64,000 bases of DNA from Methylobacterium segetis (GCF_004348265.1 NZ_SMNT01000008.1:1-64000); one strand, 5' to 3'. Counted from the first letter of the stretch, positions 1 through 9,947 are shown. Notes: generated from the letters alone by a model not told the origin. Program-made: numbers and translations.

Positions 1-301
1 TGATGAGGAGGAACTCCATCACCCCCTCGCGGGCCTTCTTGGTCTGCCCGGAGCGCGTCAGCACCTCCGGCGGCTCGCCGTTGGGGCCGGGCCGGCAATC
101 CTTGACCGCGTAGGCGCAGGAGGCGACGGGCTTCGGCGCGCCCTTCAGCTCCACGAGGCACATGCGGCAATTGCCGGCGATCGACAGGCGCTCGTGGAAG
201 CAGAAGCGCGGGATCTCCGCGCCCGCGACCTCGCAGGCCTGGAGCAGGGTGTACTCGGCCGGGACATCGACCTCGGTGCCGTCGACGACGATCTTGGTCA
301 T
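1..301 (-). CDS. nuoG: NADH-quinone oxidoreductase subunit G, N-terminal part (runs off the window)
   Basis: Large iron-sulfur subunit of respiratory complex I, which carries electrons from the NuoE/F FMN module towards quinone. Only about the first 100 residues are in the window. They begin [20 protein letters not shown] and show the ferredoxin-like [2Fe-2S] fold, with cysteines in the QACEVAG, PRFCFHE and GNCRMCLVE stretches. The ATG at 301 lies 40 bases after the nuoF stop. Gene order matches the standard nuo operon. The truncation is caused only by the window edge. Confidence 0.95.
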   Translation of the reverse strand, partial: MTKIVVDGTEVDVPAEYTLLQACEVAGAEIPRFCFHERLSIAGNCRMCLVELKGAPKPVASCAYAVKDCRPGPNGEPPEVLTRSGQTKKAREGVMEFLLI

Positions 302-341
302 ACGTGCTTCTCGGTCTCGAACTGCATCGCGGCGGGCGGGC

Positions 342-1643
342 TCACTCCGCCGCCATGGGCACGGGGTCGGAATGCGGGTTGGCGCTGTAGCGGTCGATCC
401 GCTTCTCGATCTCGGGGCGGTAGTGGCGGATCAGGCCCTGGATCGGCCAGGCCGCCGCGTCACCCAGCGCGCAGATCGTGTGCCCCTCGATCTGCTTCGT
501 GACGTCGAACAGCATGTCGATCTCGCGCTTCTGCGCGCGGCCCTCGGCCATGCGCAGCATCACGCGCCACATCCAGCCCGTGCCCTCGCGGCAGGGCGTG
601 CACTGGCCGCAGCTCTCGTGCTTGTAGAAATAGGCGATGCGCGCGATCGCCTGGACGATGTCGGTGGACTTGTCGAGGACGATCACCGCCGCGGTGCCGA
701 GGCCCGAGCCGAGGTTGCGCAAGGTGTCGAAGTCCATCTTGGCGTCGATGATCTGCTCGGCCGGCACCAGCGGCACCGAGGAGCCGCCGGGGATCGAGCA
801 GAGCAGGTTGTCCCAGCCGCCCCGCATGCCGCCGCAATGCTTGTCGATCAGCTCGCGAAAGGTGATCCCGAGCTCCTCCTCGACGTTGCAGGGCTTGTTC
901 ACGTGGCCGGAGACGCAGAACAGCTTGGTGCCGGTGTTGTTCTTGCCGCCAAGCCCCGCGAACCACGCGCCGCCGCGGCGCAGGATGGTGCCGGCCACCG
1001 CGATCGACTCGACGTTGTTGACCGTCGTCGGGCAGCCGTAGAGGCCCATATTGGCCGGGAACGGAGGCTTCAGGCGCGGCATGCCCTTCTTGCCCTCGAG
1101 GCTCTCGATGAGGGCCGTCTCCTCGCCGCAGATGTAGGCGCCCGCGCCGTGGTGGACGTAGATGTCGAAGGGGAAGCCGTGCACGTTGTCCTGGCCGACG
1201 AGCCGGGCCTCGTAGGCCTCGTCGACGGCGCGCTGCAGCGCGTGCTTCTCCGCGACGTACTCGCCGCGGATGTAGACGTAGCAGGCATGCGCGTTCATCG
1301 CGAAGGAGGCGAGCATGCAGCCCTCGATCAGGAGATGCGGGTCGTGCCGCATGATCTCCCGGTCCTTGCAGGTGCCCGGCTCCGACTCGTCGGCGTTGAC
1401 GACGAGGTAGTGCGGGCGCCCGTCGGACTTCTTGGGCATGAAGGACCATTTGAGGCCCGTCGGGAAGCCGGCGCCGCCGCGGCCGCGCAGCCCCGAGGTC
1501 TTCATCTCCTCGATGATCCAGTCGCGGCCCATCTCCAGCAGGAACTTGGTGCCGTCCCAAGCGCCGCGCTGCTTGGCAGCCTCCAGGCCCGGCGAGTGCA
1601 GGCCGTAGAGGTTGGTGAAGATGCGATCCTGATCGGAGAGCAT
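342..1643 (-). CDS. nuoF: NADH-quinone oxidoreductase subunit F (NADH/FMN-binding, 433 aa)
   Basis: Subunit of the NADH-dehydrogenase arm of complex I on the cytoplasmic side. It binds NADH and FMN and carries a [4Fe-4S] cluster. Residues 54-63 ([10 protein letters not shown]) are the glycine-rich nucleotide loop. The cluster ligands are C345, C348 and C351 (CGQCTPC) plus C391. I chose the ATG at 1643 because the frame upstream of it runs into nuoE. This start lies 17 bases after the nuoE stop and has an AGGGGA ribosome binding site. Length is normal for the family. It is co-transcribed with the other nuo genes. Confidence 0.97.
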   Translation of the reverse strand: MLSDQDRIFTNLYGLHSPGLEAAKQRGAWDGTKFLLEMGRDWIIEEMKTSGLRGRGGAGFPTGLKWSFMPKKSDGRPHYLVVNADESEPGTCKDREIMRHDPHLLIEGCMLASFAMNAHACYVYIRGEYVAEKHALQRAVDEAYEARLVGQDNVHGFPFDIYVHHGAGAYICGEETALIESLEGKKGMPRLKPPFPANMGLYGCPTTVNNVESIAVAGTILRRGGAWFAGLGGKNNTGTKLFCVSGHVNKPCNVEEELGITFRELIDKHCGGMRGGWDNLLCSIPGGSSVPLVPAEQIIDAKMDFDTLRNLGSGLGTAAVIVLDKSTDIVQAIARIAYFYKHESCGQCTPCREGTGWMWRVMLRMAEGRAQKREIDMLFDVTKQIEGHTICALGDAAAWPIQGLIRHYRPEIEKRIDRYSANPHSDPVPMAAE

Positions 1644-1660
1644 GTCGACGTTCCCCTGCC

Positions 1661-3007
1661 CTAGCGGCTCAGCGACTTGGTCAGCGCCCTGGCCTGCCCC
1701 ACCCAATCCTCGCGGTCGATCCGACCGGGGAAGGCGAGGTAGGTGCCGACCCAGGCGATTTCGTCCCGGGTCCAGGCGGCGATCTGGTCGAAATGGTAGA
1801 TGCCGAGCGCGTGGAGGCGGCGCTCGTTGCCCGGGCCGATCCCCTTGATGCGCGTCAACGCGTCGGGCTGGCCGGCCCGCGCAGCGTCGAGGCCCGTGGG
1901 CCGCGTGCCGACGGCGTCCGCCTTCTGCTCGGGGCTCGCGTCCTTCGGCAGTTCGGCGAGCTTGGCCTCAATGCGGCTCTCCTCCGCCTCGGCCGCGATC
2001 TCGCCCTCGCTCGCGCCGGAAGCGGCGGGCTGGGGCGGGGGCTCGTCCCGCTTCAGGGCTGATTGCGCGCCGGCCTCGGCCGCCGCGGGCTCATCCGCCG
2101 CGACGCGTTCGGAGGGCTCGGCGCGGACCGTCGGGCGCGCCTCGCCGTGCTGGGCCGTCGATCGGCCGCCGTCGGCCGCATCGGCCCGGTCCTCGGGCTT
2201 CACGGGCGTCTCGCCCTCGGCGACACGCTGGGCCGGCGCGTCGGTGACGGGGCGCTCGACGGCGCGGCCGGCATCGGGCCGGGCCGGCTTCGGGTCGCTG
2301 GCGGCGCGCTGCTCGCTCGACGCGGCCTCGTCGTTGGCCGCCTCACCCTCGCCGCCGTTCTCGAAGCGCTTGCGCCACGCGCCGATGCGGGATCCGTCGA
2401 AGAGGCTCGGGTCCTGCAGCGTGTTCACCGCGCCCTGCGGCTCGGACGAGGTGCGGCCGGTCTGCGAGCCGACCTTCACGGGGCGTCCGGCCGCGAGGTC
2501 GTCCATCAGCCTGCCGAGGGATTCCGGCGTCAGGTCCTCGAAGTAATCGTGGTTGATCTGCGCCATCGGCGCGTTGCAGCACGCGCCGAGGCACTCGACC
2601 TCGAGCCAGGAGAAGGTGCCGTCCGGGCTCACGTGGCCGGGGGGGCCGAGGCGCTCGTGCAGCATCGCCTTCAACTCGCGCGAGCCGCAGGAATCGCACG
2701 GCACCGTGCCGCAGACCTGGATCCAGTAGCGGCCCACCGGCTCCAGCGCGAACATCGTGTAGAAGGTCGCGACCTCGAGCACGCGGATATGCGGCATGCC
2801 GAGCTGGTCCGCGACCGCCTCGATCGCGGCTCGGGGCAGCCAGCCGCCGTTCTGCTCCTGCGCCTTCCAGAGGAGCGGGATCACGGCGGAGGCCTGCCGG
2901 CCCTCCGGGTACTTCGCGATCTGCCCCTGCGCCCACTCGGCGTTGTCAGGGGTGAACGCGAAGCTCTCGGGCTGCTCGGCAGCGGGGGCGAGTCTGCGGT
3001 TTGCCAT
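1661..3007 (-). CDS. nuoE: NADH-quinone oxidoreductase subunit E with long C-terminal extension (448 aa)
   Basis: Thioredoxin-fold [2Fe-2S] subunit of the NADH-oxidising module. Ligands C99, C104, C139 and C143 show the family spacing Cx4C...Cx3C. The conserved core ends near residue 215. It is followed by about 170 residues rich in Ala, Glu, Pro and Arg, and then by a compact C-terminal domain (about 386-448, [20 protein letters not shown]) that looks like a helix-hairpin-helix fold. E. coli NuoE has 166 residues, so the protein is more than twice that length. Extensions of this kind occur in other alphaproteobacterial NuoE proteins, but their role is not established. It ends with TAG and is followed closely by nuoF. 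Confidence 0.95.
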   Translation of the reverse strand: MANRRLAPAAEQPESFAFTPDNAEWAQGQIAKYPEGRQASAVIPLLWKAQEQNGGWLPRAAIEAVADQLGMPHIRVLEVATFYTMFALEPVGRYWIQVCGTVPCDSCGSRELKAMLHERLGPPGHVSPDGTFSWLEVECLGACCNAPMAQINHDYFEDLTPESLGRLMDDLAAGRPVKVGSQTGRTSSEPQGAVNTLQDPSLFDGSRIGAWRKRFENGGEGEAANDEAASSEQRAASDPKPARPDAGRAVERPVTDAPAQRVAEGETPVKPEDRADAADGGRSTAQHGEARPTVRAEPSERVAADEPAAAEAGAQSALKRDEPPPQPAASGASEGEIAAEAEESRIEAKLAELPKDASPEQKADAVGTRPTGLDAARAGQPDALTRIKGIGPGNERRLHALGIYHFDQIAAWTRDEIAWVGTYLAFPGRIDREDWVGQARALTKSLSR

Positions 3008-3021
3008 GTCTCAAGAAGCCT

Positions 3022-4212
3022 TCAGCGGTCCACTTCGCCGAACACGATGTCGAGCGTGCCGAGCACGCAGGAGACGTCGGCCAGCATGTGGCCGCGGCAC
3101 ATCCAGTCCATCGCCTGCAAGTGGGCGAAGCCCGGCGCGCGGATCTTGCAGCGGTAGGGCTTGTTGGTGCCGTCCGAGACCAGGTAGACGCCGAACTCGC
3201 CCTTCGGCGCCTCGACAGCCGCGTAGACCTCGCCCTCGGGCACGTGGAAGCCTTCCGTGTAGAGCTTGAAGTGGTGGATGAGCGCCTCCATCGAGCGCTT
3301 CATCTCGCGCCGCGGCGGCGGCGCCACCTTGCCGTCGAGCGCCGCGATCGGGCCCTGGCCCGCCGGCTCGCGCAGCTTGGCGATGCACTGCTTCATGATG
3401 CGCACGGATTCGCGCATCTCCTCCATGCGGATCACCTGGCGATCGTAGGTGTCGCCGTTCTTCCCCACGGGGATGTCGAACTCCATCTCCTCGTAGGCCT
3501 CGTAGGGCTGCGACTTGCGCAGGTCCCACGGGATGCCGGAGCCGCGCACCATCACGCCGGAGAAGCCCCATTCCATCGCCTCGTCGACCGACACGATGCC
3601 GATGTCGACGTTGCGCTGCTTGAAGATGCGGTTCGCCATGACGAGGTTGTCGAGGTCGTCCACGACCTGCGGGAAGGTCTCGCAGAAGGCCTCGATGTCG
3701 TCGATGAGCTTCGGCGGCAGATCCTGGTGCACGCCGCCCGGCCGGAAGTAATTGGCGTGGAGCCGGGCGCCGGAGGCCCGCTCGTAGAAGATCATCAGCT
3801 TCTCGCGCTCCTCGAAACCCCAGAGCGGGGGCGTCAGCGCGCCGACGTCCATCGCCTGCGTCGTGACGTTGAGGAGGTGGGAGAGAAGCCGCCCGATCTC
3901 GCAGAACAGCGTCCGGATGAGCTTCGCCCGCCGCGGCACCTCAAGACCGAGGAGCTTCTCGATGGCGAGGCAGAAGGCGTGCTCCTGGTTCATCGGCGCG
4001 ACGTAGTCGAGCCGGTCGAAATAGGGCGTCGCCTGCAGGTAGGTCTTGTACTCGATCAGCTTCTCGGTGCCCCGGTGGAGGAGCCCGATATGCGGGTCGA
4101 CGCGCTCGACGATCTCGCCGTCGAGTTCCAGCACGAGGCGCAGCACCCCGTGCGCGGCCGGGTGCTGCGGCCCGAAGTTGATCGCGAAGTTGCGGATGTT
4201 GTGCTCGGTCAT
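3022..4212 (-). CDS. nuoD: NADH-quinone oxidoreductase subunit D (396 aa)
   Basis: The 49-kDa-type subunit of complex I, which helps form the quinone-binding cavity near cluster N2. The N-terminus reads [20 protein letters not shown], the signature of the family, followed by [12 protein letters not shown]. Length and ends fit NuoD. It ends 14 bases before nuoE starts and lies 10 bases after nuoC. NuoC and NuoD are separate here, as in most alphaproteobacteria, and not fused as in E. coli. Confidence 0.97.
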   Translation of the reverse strand: MTEHNIRNFAINFGPQHPAAHGVLRLVLELDGEIVERVDPHIGLLHRGTEKLIEYKTYLQATPYFDRLDYVAPMNQEHAFCLAIEKLLGLEVPRRAKLIRTLFCEIGRLLSHLLNVTTQAMDVGALTPPLWGFEEREKLMIFYERASGARLHANYFRPGGVHQDLPPKLIDDIEAFCETFPQVVDDLDNLVMANRIFKQRNVDIGIVSVDEAMEWGFSGVMVRGSGIPWDLRKSQPYEAYEEMEFDIPVGKNGDTYDRQVIRMEEMRESVRIMKQCIAKLREPAGQGPIAALDGKVAPPPRREMKRSMEALIHHFKLYTEGFHVPEGEVYAAVEAPKGEFGVYLVSDGTNKPYRCKIRAPGFAHLQAMDWMCRGHMLADVSCVLGTLDIVFGEVDR

Positions 4213-4222
4213 CCGGATCTCC

Positions 4223-4870
4223 TCAGACCGACTTCTTCTCGTCGCCCGGAAGCACGTAGTCCGTGCCCTCCCACGGCGACAGGAAGTCGAAGTTGCGGAA
4301 TTCCTGGGTGAGCTTGACGGGCTCGTAGACGACGCGCGCCTCGTCCTGATCGTAGCGGACCTCGACGAAGCCGGTCAGCGGGAAGTCCTTGCGCAAGGGG
4401 TGCCCTTCGAAGCCGTAATCGGTCAGCAGGCGGCGCAGGTCCGGGTGGCCCGAGAACAGGATGCCGTAGAGGTCGTAGGTTTCGCGCTCGTACCAGTTGG
4501 CGGCCGGGAAGACCTCGATGACGGAGGGGACCGGCGTCGTCTCGTCGGTCTGAACCTTCACGCGGATGCGGCTGTTATGCCGGAGCGAGAGCAGGTGATA
4601 GACGACGTCGAAGCGCTTCTCGCGGGCCGGGTAATCGGCGCCGCAGATGTCGATGAAGCAGCGGAAGGCGCAGGCCGGGTCGTCGCGCAGATAGGTCAGC
4701 GCGTAGACGATGTCGCTCGCCTGCACGATCAGGGTCAGTTCGCCGAAGGCGATGCGACGCTCGACGATCGCGGGGCCGAGAGCGGCCGCGACGCGGTCGC
4801 TCAGCGCCTGGAGCGCGGCTGCACCGCTCTCCGGCTGGGTGTGGGGAAGGATCGAGATTCCGTTCGTCAT
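4223..4870 (-). CDS. nuoC: NADH-quinone oxidoreductase subunit C (215 aa)
   Basis: The 30-kDa-type peripheral-arm subunit of complex I. The conserved family signature is visible as [20 protein letters not shown], followed by [17 protein letters not shown]. The ATG at 4870 is 12 bases after the nuoB stop, which supports translation within the operon. The charged C-terminus (GDEKKSV) is unremarkable. Confidence 0.96.
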   Translation of the reverse strand: MTNGISILPHTQPESGAAALQALSDRVAAALGPAIVERRIAFGELTLIVQASDIVYALTYLRDDPACAFRCFIDICGADYPAREKRFDVVYHLLSLRHNSRIRVKVQTDETTPVPSVIEVFPAANWYERETYDLYGILFSGHPDLRRLLTDYGFEGHPLRKDFPLTGFVEVRYDQDEARVVYEPVKLTQEFRNFDFLSPWEGTDYVLPGDEKKSV

Positions 4871-4882
4871 CGCGCCCGTGCC

Positions 4883-5470
4883 TCAGCGCTCGATCGTGCC
4901 GGTGCGGCGGATCTTCCGCTGCAGCAGCAGGACGCCGTAGAGGAGCGCCTCCGCGGTCGGGGGACAGCCGGGCACGTAGATGTCGACCGGCACGACGCGG
5001 TCGCAGCCGCGGACCACCGAGTAGGAATAGTGATAGTAGCCGCCACCATTGGCGCAGGAGCCCATCGAGATGACGTAGCGGGGCTCCGGCATCTGGTCGT
5101 AGACCTTGCGGAGCGCGGGCGCCATCTTGTTGGTCAGGGTGCCGGCCACGATCATCACGTCGGACTGGCGCGGCGAGCCGCGGGGCGCGAAGCCGAAGCG
5201 CTCGCAATCGTAGCGCGGCATCGACATCTGCATCATCTCGACGGCGCAGCAGGCGAGCCCGAAGGTCATCCACATTAGAGAGCCGGTGCGGGCCCAGTTG
5301 ATCAGCTCGTCCGCCGAGGTGACGAGGAAGCCGCGGTCGGCGAGCTCGCTGTTGATCGACAGGAAGGTCGGATCGTTCGCGCCGATCGGCCGGCCCGTGG
5401 CGGGGTCGATGATGCCCTTCGGCTGCGGCGCGATCGTGGGAGCGCGGGAGAAGTCGGTGGTGAGGGCCAT
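4883..5470 (-). CDS. nuoB: NADH-quinone oxidoreductase subunit B (195 aa)
   Basis: PSST-type subunit of complex I that holds [4Fe-4S] cluster N2, the direct donor to quinone. The ligands are visible as tandem C74 and C75 ([10 protein letters not shown]), C139 (SMGSCANGG) and C169 ([11 protein letters not shown]). An N-terminal segment of about 45 residues precedes the conserved core, as is common in alphaproteobacteria. It lies between nuoA and nuoC on the same strand. Confidence 0.97.
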   Translation of the reverse strand: MALTTDFSRAPTIAPQPKGIIDPATGRPIGANDPTFLSINSELADRGFLVTSADELINWARTGSLMWMTFGLACCAVEMMQMSMPRYDCERFGFAPRGSPRQSDVMIVAGTLTNKMAPALRKVYDQMPEPRYVISMGSCANGGGYYHYSYSVVRGCDRVVPVDIYVPGCPPTAEALLYGVLLLQRKIRRTGTIER

Positions 5471-5516
5471 GAATGCCTCGGAAGGGATGCGGCTCGGGTG
5501 CGGTCTGCGGTCGGTC

Positions 5517-5882
5517 TCAGTCCCACTCGAGGGCGCCCTTGCGCCACTCGTAGACGAAGCCGACCGTCAGCACACCGAGGAAGACCATCATCGACCAGAA
5601 CCCGTACCAGCCGAGTTCCCCGAAGGTGATGGCCCACGGGAACAGGAAGGCCACCTCGAGGTCGAAGATGATGAACAGGATGGCCACGAGGTAGAAGCGC
5701 ACGTCGAACTTCATGCGCGCGTCGTCGAAGGCGTTGAAGCCGCACTCGTAGGCCGAGAGCTTTTCCGGGTCCGGGCTGTTGTAGGCCACGAGGAATGGCG
5801 CCACGAGCAGCGCCACCGCGATGAACAGCGACACGCCGATGAAAACGATGAGCGGAAGATAATCCGCCAACAGGCCGGTCAT
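5517..5882 (-). CDS. nuoA: NADH-quinone oxidoreductase subunit A (121 aa)
   Basis: Small membrane subunit of complex I with three predicted transmembrane helices. The conserved loop [20 protein letters not shown] lies between helices 1 and 2. It is the first gene of the nuo operon. I chose the ATG at 5882 ([16 protein letters not shown]) because the open frame upstream of it is low-complexity Arg/Gly-rich sequence unlike the family. The stretch upstream (5883-6224) is the likely promoter region. Confidence 0.95.
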   Translation of the reverse strand: MTGLLADYLPLIVFIGVSLFIAVALLVAPFLVAYNSPDPEKLSAYECGFNAFDDARMKFDVRFYLVAILFIIFDLEVAFLFPWAITFGELGWYGFWSMMVFLGVLTVGFVYEWRKGALEWD

Positions 5883-6224
5883 GCGAGGCCTCTCGTGCTC
5901 GTGTGGGACCGCGGGGCGCCCCTCATGCCGGCATGTGGAATTCCTCCAATGCCAGAGAGCGCACGGCGCGAGGCTTAGACGAGCGGTCCGGGTGAAACAA
6001 GAGCGTTGCGCGTCGCACAACGCCCTGCTTCCGAGAGATGGTATACCAGGAAACGCGGCGCGAGACGGCAGATCGGCGCAGGGGCCGCGCAGCTCGGGCG
6101 ACGGCTTTCGGCCGCCGGATCCTCCGCCTCCCGCGGCCGTCCCGCGATTCTGATGACGGCTGCTTGACAGCCCCCGGCCGCGCACCTAAACCCCGGCCGT
6201 CGCCGCTTGAGGCGGCCACGCCAC
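5883..6224. other. Intergenic region between nuoA and tRNA-Asp
   Basis: About 340 bases without a credible gene. It must hold the leftward nuo promoter, and its right end holds the rightward tRNA-Asp promoter annotated separately. I see no conserved ORF on either strand; the open frames here are GC-skew artefacts. Confidence 0.6.
6165..6192 (+). promoter_or_regulatory. Likely promoter of tRNA-Asp
   Basis: A perfect -35 box TTGACA (6165-6170) is followed after 16 bases by TAAACC (6187-6192), a weak -10 box. The tRNA begins 32 bases further on. Placement suits a housekeeping-sigma tRNA promoter; the -10 assignment is tentative. Confidence 0.5.
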
Positions 6225-6301
6225 GCGGGCGTAGCTCAGTTGGTTAGAGTGCCGGCCTGTCACGCCGGAGGTCGCGGGTTCGAGCCCCGTCGCCCGCGCC
6301 A
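6225..6301 (+). tRNA. tRNA-Asp (anticodon GTC)
   Basis: A full cloverleaf can be folded. The acceptor stem GCGGGCG (6225-6231) pairs with CGCCCGC (6291-6297). The anticodon loop CTGTCAC gives GTC, and the T-arm GGTTCGAGCC is standard. The terminal CCA is encoded (6299-6301). Without it the gene ends at 6298. Confidence 0.97.
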
Positions 6302-6532
6302 CGTCTCTCAAATCCCTTCATCGCCAGCACGCTTCCTGCCTCAGGGCAGGTGAATTCGCGTGCGCTGCCGGACACGCCGCCCGCACGGGCGGTGCGGAAC
6401 GACGTCCGGATTCAGGGCCATGCCCGAATCGGCCGGATCAGGGCCGATGCGGAGCAGCGAGCACCCGCGCGGGGTCTCCGTCCCATGGCGGACGGTCCGT
6501 CTCCGTCACGCCCGATCGATCGCCCGCCGCCC

Positions 6533-7516
6533 TCAATTCGTCCGGCGGGACAGGGAGATCGCGTAGGCCGGAGAGCGGATCGCGAACATCGGATCGTTCG
6601 CCGGCCCGGCGATGCCGTCGGGCAGATCCGCGACCGGATCGAAGGTCGCCGCATCGCAGGTCGCATCCGGCTCCAGCGCGGTGATCGCCACGGTCCCGAG
6701 CTTCACCGACTTCCGGCTCTCCTCGGGCCACATCGCGGTCGGGTCATTGGTCGGGTCGTTCGACTCCGCCAGCACCGCGACGAGGTCGAAGCTCGCCGGC
6801 CCCTTCGACAGGCGCTCCTTCAACTCGTCGGCGTAGAAGCTGTCGGGCTTCGCCTTGAGCTCGTCCTCGCTCAGGCCGAGCTGGCCGGCCGCTGCGACCC
6901 ATTTCAGCTTCGCGACCGTCGCGTCGCCCTTCGCGTTGGTCAGCGTGTAGGCATGCACGCCCCAGTAATCGACGCCCGCGAAGCTCGCGGGAACGGGCCG
7001 GGCGTTGAGCCAGGCCGCCTGCCGCGTCGTCTCCGGATTGGCGGCCCCGAAGGCCTTGATCTTCTCCGCGTCCGGCTTCCCATCGGGTCCGGGCGCGCGC
7101 ACCGTCGCGAAGTCGAGGAGCTGCTGCGGCGTTCTCGTCGAGAAGACGGGCGCCGAGATGATCACGAACACGAGATCGCCGGACGGATCGGCGAGGCGCA
7201 TAGCGAACCCGCGGGTGACCGGCTTGGCCTTGTCGGACACTTTGGGGTTGCTGCCGCCCATCGAGAACCGCGCCGTCACCGGGACCGTCCTGGCGAAGTG
7301 CGGCGCCTTCGAGAGGGTCTGTGCCTCGGCGGCCGGCGTGAAGCTGCCCTTGACGCAGACACCCTTGGCCCCGCTCGCCCGCACCGTGGGCTGGTTGCCG
7401 CCAGCCGCCACCAGGGCGTTCACGATCGCACCGGGATCCGCCTCCTCCGCCGGAGCCTCCCCGGCCAGGGAGCACCCGACGAGGAGCGTCGCGCCGAGAA
7501 GGAGGGACCGCAGCAT
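6533..7516 (-). CDS. Catalase-family (SrpA-type) haem peroxidase-like lipoprotein lacking the distal His
   Basis: Catalase-fold protein of the short 'catalase family peroxidase' type (327 aa), probably exported. The N-terminus MLRSLLLGATLLVGCSLAG contains a lipobox (LVGC), so it may be a periplasmic lipoprotein. Family motifs visible are KGSFTP, LSKAPHF, TRGFAMRLADP and TPQQLLDF. The C-terminal R314-x3-Y318 matches the proximal haem-ligand motif. The distal catalytic His that normally precedes AKG is replaced by Gly49 (RASGAKG), so classical peroxide chemistry is doubtful. I chose ATG 7516 over GTG 7525 because it starts directly at the signal peptide. It is monocistronic on the minus strand. 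Confidence 0.85.
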   Translation of the reverse strand: MLRSLLLGATLLVGCSLAGEAPAEEADPGAIVNALVAAGGNQPTVRASGAKGVCVKGSFTPAAEAQTLSKAPHFARTVPVTARFSMGGSNPKVSDKAKPVTRGFAMRLADPSGDLVFVIISAPVFSTRTPQQLLDFATVRAPGPDGKPDAEKIKAFGAANPETTRQAAWLNARPVPASFAGVDYWGVHAYTLTNAKGDATVAKLKWVAAAGQLGLSEDELKAKPDSFYADELKERLSKGPASFDLVAVLAESNDPTNDPTAMWPEESRKSVKLGTVAITALEPDATCDAATFDPVADLPDGIAGPANDPMFAIRSPAYAISLSRRTN

Positions 7517-7866
7517 GGAAGACACCCCGAATTGGCCTCGAAACCGGCCCGCTTCGAGCCGGACGCACGGCGCAGCCGAATCGTAAAACGATTTTAGATT
7601 GCGCGCGATCTTTCACGCAAGCCTCTTGGGGACAGAAAATGTGGAGCGGCTCCGCCCGGGGACGGCGCGCGGCCCTTTCACCTGCGCGAGAGGTTTCCCG
7701 AGGCTGCGCGCTCGAAGCGACGGTCGGCGCTCCCGGGCAGGCCGGCCGCCGTGCTTCCCCGGCAACAGGTGGGACGCCGAGGGCTGCGGGCGGCCCGCAT
7801 GCCCAGCTTTCGCCGCATCGGGCCCGAAAGGCGGAGCGCAGCTTCACACGAGCCTCCGCCGAGCCG

Positions 7867-8367
7867 ATGCCCCTCCCCTCTCCCGTCCGCTCCCGCACGG
7901 CGATCGTCGCCGCCGTCCTCCTGTCGCTCGCCGGCTGCGGCTCACCCGCGATCCTGCCCGGGGCGGACGCACCGACGAGCCTCGTGATCCTCGACGAGCA
8001 GGCGGCGGCTGCCGCGATCTCCCGCTACCGGGCCCAGCACGGGCTCGGCCCCGTCACCGTCGATGCGGGCCTCGTGACGGCGGCCTCCTATCAGGCCTCC
8101 GCGAATGCGCGGGCCGGCCGCCTCAGCCACGATCTCGGCGGTACCTTCACCTCGCGCATGTCCCAGGCCGGCCTCGGACGCGCCCACGCCGCGGAGAACC
8201 TGTCCGCCGGTTCCGAGACGTTCGACGAGGTCTTCGCGCGCTGGAAGGCTTCGCCCGAGCACAATCGCAACATGCTGATCCCGCAGATCAAGCGCGTCGG
8301 CGTCGCCCGCGCCGACGCGCCGACGACCCGGTATCGCCGCTACTGGGCGCTCGTGATGGGCGGCTGA
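7867..8367 (+). CDS. CAP/SCP-domain lipoprotein (166 aa)
   Basis: Secreted CAP-superfamily protein (cysteine-rich secretory protein / PR1 fold). The start at 7867 gives a lipoprotein signal, MPLPSPVRSRTAIVAAVLLS, with lipobox LAGC and acceptor Cys24. The upstream open frame is Arg/Pro-rich and not credible. CAP features are RAQHGLGPVTVDAGLVTAA, a first His in LSHDLGG, AENLSAGSETFDEVFARW and SPEHNRNML. The domain's biochemical role in bacteria is uncertain. I see no operon partner. Confidence 0.85.
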   Translation: MPLPSPVRSRTAIVAAVLLSLAGCGSPAILPGADAPTSLVILDEQAAAAAISRYRAQHGLGPVTVDAGLVTAASYQASANARAGRLSHDLGGTFTSRMSQAGLGRAHAAENLSAGSETFDEVFARWKASPEHNRNMLIPQIKRVGVARADAPTTRYRRYWALVMGG

Positions 8368-8371
8368 TCCG

Positions 8372-8635
8372 TCAGGCGGGTCGGGACGGCGAGGCGCCGG
8401 ACCGGGCCGTGCGACCCTCGCCCGCCAGCGCCGCGGCGGCGCGCCGAAGCGTCGCGCGGGTGGAGGCCGGATCCCCCTCGCTGAGCGCAGCCGCCTCCAG
8501 CGCCCGAAGCACGCGCATCGTCAGGACTGGAGGCCGCGCCGAACGCGGGGCGACGTGCTCCGTCAGCAGCGCGATGACCTGCTCCAGCCGCCGGTTGCGC
8601 GCTATCAGCGCCTCGATCGAGTCGTTGTCGTTCAC
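8372..8635 (-). CDS. Small hypothetical protein (87 aa, GTG start)
   Basis: I do not recognise it. With a GTG start at 8635 it begins VNDNDSIEALIARNRRLEQV and continues with an Ala/Arg-rich helical region. The pattern suggests an N-terminal coiled coil followed by a second helical part. It ends 4 bases from the convergent CAP-protein stop. The much longer open frame on this strand is antisense to the flavoprotein at 9017 and is rejected. Confidence 0.4.
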   Translation of the reverse strand: MNDNDSIEALIARNRRLEQVIALLTEHVAPRSARPPVLTMRVLRALEAAALSEGDPASTRATLRRAAAALAGEGRTARSGASPSRPA

Positions 8636-9016
8636 ACGGACCGCCCGCTCCGAGACCGCGCGTACCGGTCCGGCTGATTCAATCGGAGGTTTTATGAATA
8701 GGGCGCGCCCCTCTGCCCCGGGATGCGCGGAAACTGCGTAGTGCCCTCCCTGCCCTCCCGCGCCGGTGATCGTCTTGGTCGAGACGCCCCGCGTCGGAGC
8801 GAGGGGCGGAACGCCCGGCATGAGCGCGGCCGCAGGAAGCCGCAGCCGAGCCTGTGGCTCGGCCCACCATCGCACCGGCGCGCGCTTCGATCGTCCTCCT
8901 CGCCTCCGGCAGCGTGCTGCCTCGATCGGCGCGAGGAACATTCCAGATGAAGGCCTGTTGAACTTCCCTCCGAGCGTTCGCTCTCCACTGTCGCTCGAGA
9001 CGGGAATACTGTTCCG
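8636..9016. other. Intergenic region with a strong-SD mini-ORF and a hairpin
   Basis: No full gene is supported. A GGAGG box lies six bases before an ATG at 8694 that opens a 15-codon frame ending in TAG at 8741 (MNRARPSAPGCAETA), which could be a leader peptide. A perfect 8-bp hairpin with a 3-base loop spans 8845-8863 and has no T-run. Both would precede the flavoprotein and kinase genes. Function is not known. Confidence 0.35.
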
Positions 9017-9937
9017 TTGGATATCCTGAACGCTGAGGCCGAGGTTCTTCCGCTGGAGGAGCGGCCGCTGCAGGTGCTGCTGATCGCCGGATCGGCCCGG
9101 AGGCTCGATGGCTGCCCGGGGCTCGACGGGAAGGCGCGCGCGCTCATGCACCGGATGCTCGGCCGCCTTCCTGCCGGCTGGCAGATCGACCATGTCGACA
9201 TCGGCAACGAGCACGGCAAGCCGAAAATCCAGGGTTGCAACGGCTGCGTCGGCACCTCGATGGCGCTCTGCGTGTGGCCCTGCAACTGCTACGGACCGGA
9301 CAGCGACCACCAGCCCGACCTGATGTGGACCGAGAAGCTCTACCAGCGCCTCGCGCGGGCCGATGCGTGGGCGATCATCGGCCCCGTCTGGTGGTACGGG
9401 CCGAGCACCAACCTGAAGGCGATGTTCGACCGCCTCGTCTGCATGAGCGGGGGCAACCCCCGCCCCGATCTCATCGACAAGAAGAGCACCCTGAAGGCGC
9501 AGGCGCTGGAGACCTCGCCGCTCTGGAAGGAGTTGACGAAGAACCACCTCGAAGGCCGCACCGCTGCGTTCTTCTGCTACGGCAACGAAGGCGGAAACGA
9601 GCTCGACGACGACCGCCGCCCGCGCGTCCTGCGGCACAAGGCCTGGTTCGACCCGGATCAGGAGCCCTATCGGGGCGACGAGCGGAACGCCTACCAGGGC
9701 CTCGTCTGGCAGTGCCGCTACAGCGGCATCGAGGTGCCCGATCGGCTGTGGCGCCACGCCTCGATGGGGCTGGGCCGCCCGTATGCGGACGACCAGGCAG
9801 ACGATATGGTACAGGAAGCCGGGGCCATGGCCTGCTTCGACGCGTGGGTGGAGGCCTTCGTCGCTCACGTCGCGGGCAAGGGGCCTGTGCCCGGCACCAC
9901 CGAGGCTGAGCGCGGAGCACAGCCGACCACCGAGTAG
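9017..9937 (+). CDS. Flavodoxin-fold NAD(P)H-dependent oxidoreductase with a cysteine cluster (306 aa)
   Basis: FMN-reductase-like protein. The FMN phosphate loop is visible as LLIAGSARRLDG (residues 21-32), and the FMN-binding GPVWWYGPSTNLKAMFDRL lies in the middle. Residues 74-91 carry five cysteines (C74, C77, C85, C89, C91; GCNGC...CVWPCNC), a spacing reminiscent of the compact cluster site of iron-sulfur flavoproteins. The C-terminal third is unlike short flavodoxins. The start is TTG at 9017; I see no in-frame ATG that would retain the phosphate loop. It ends 10 bases before the histidine kinase at 9948, so the two are probably co-transcribed. Confidence 0.75.
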   Translation: MDILNAEAEVLPLEERPLQVLLIAGSARRLDGCPGLDGKARALMHRMLGRLPAGWQIDHVDIGNEHGKPKIQGCNGCVGTSMALCVWPCNCYGPDSDHQPDLMWTEKLYQRLARADAWAIIGPVWWYGPSTNLKAMFDRLVCMSGGNPRPDLIDKKSTLKAQALETSPLWKELTKNHLEGRTAAFFCYGNEGGNELDDDRRPRVLRHKAWFDPDQEPYRGDERNAYQGLVWQCRYSGIEVPDRLWRHASMGLGRPYADDQADDMVQEAGAMACFDAWVEAFVAHVAGKGPVPGTTEAERGAQPTTE

Positions 9938-9947
9938 CCGGCCCCTC

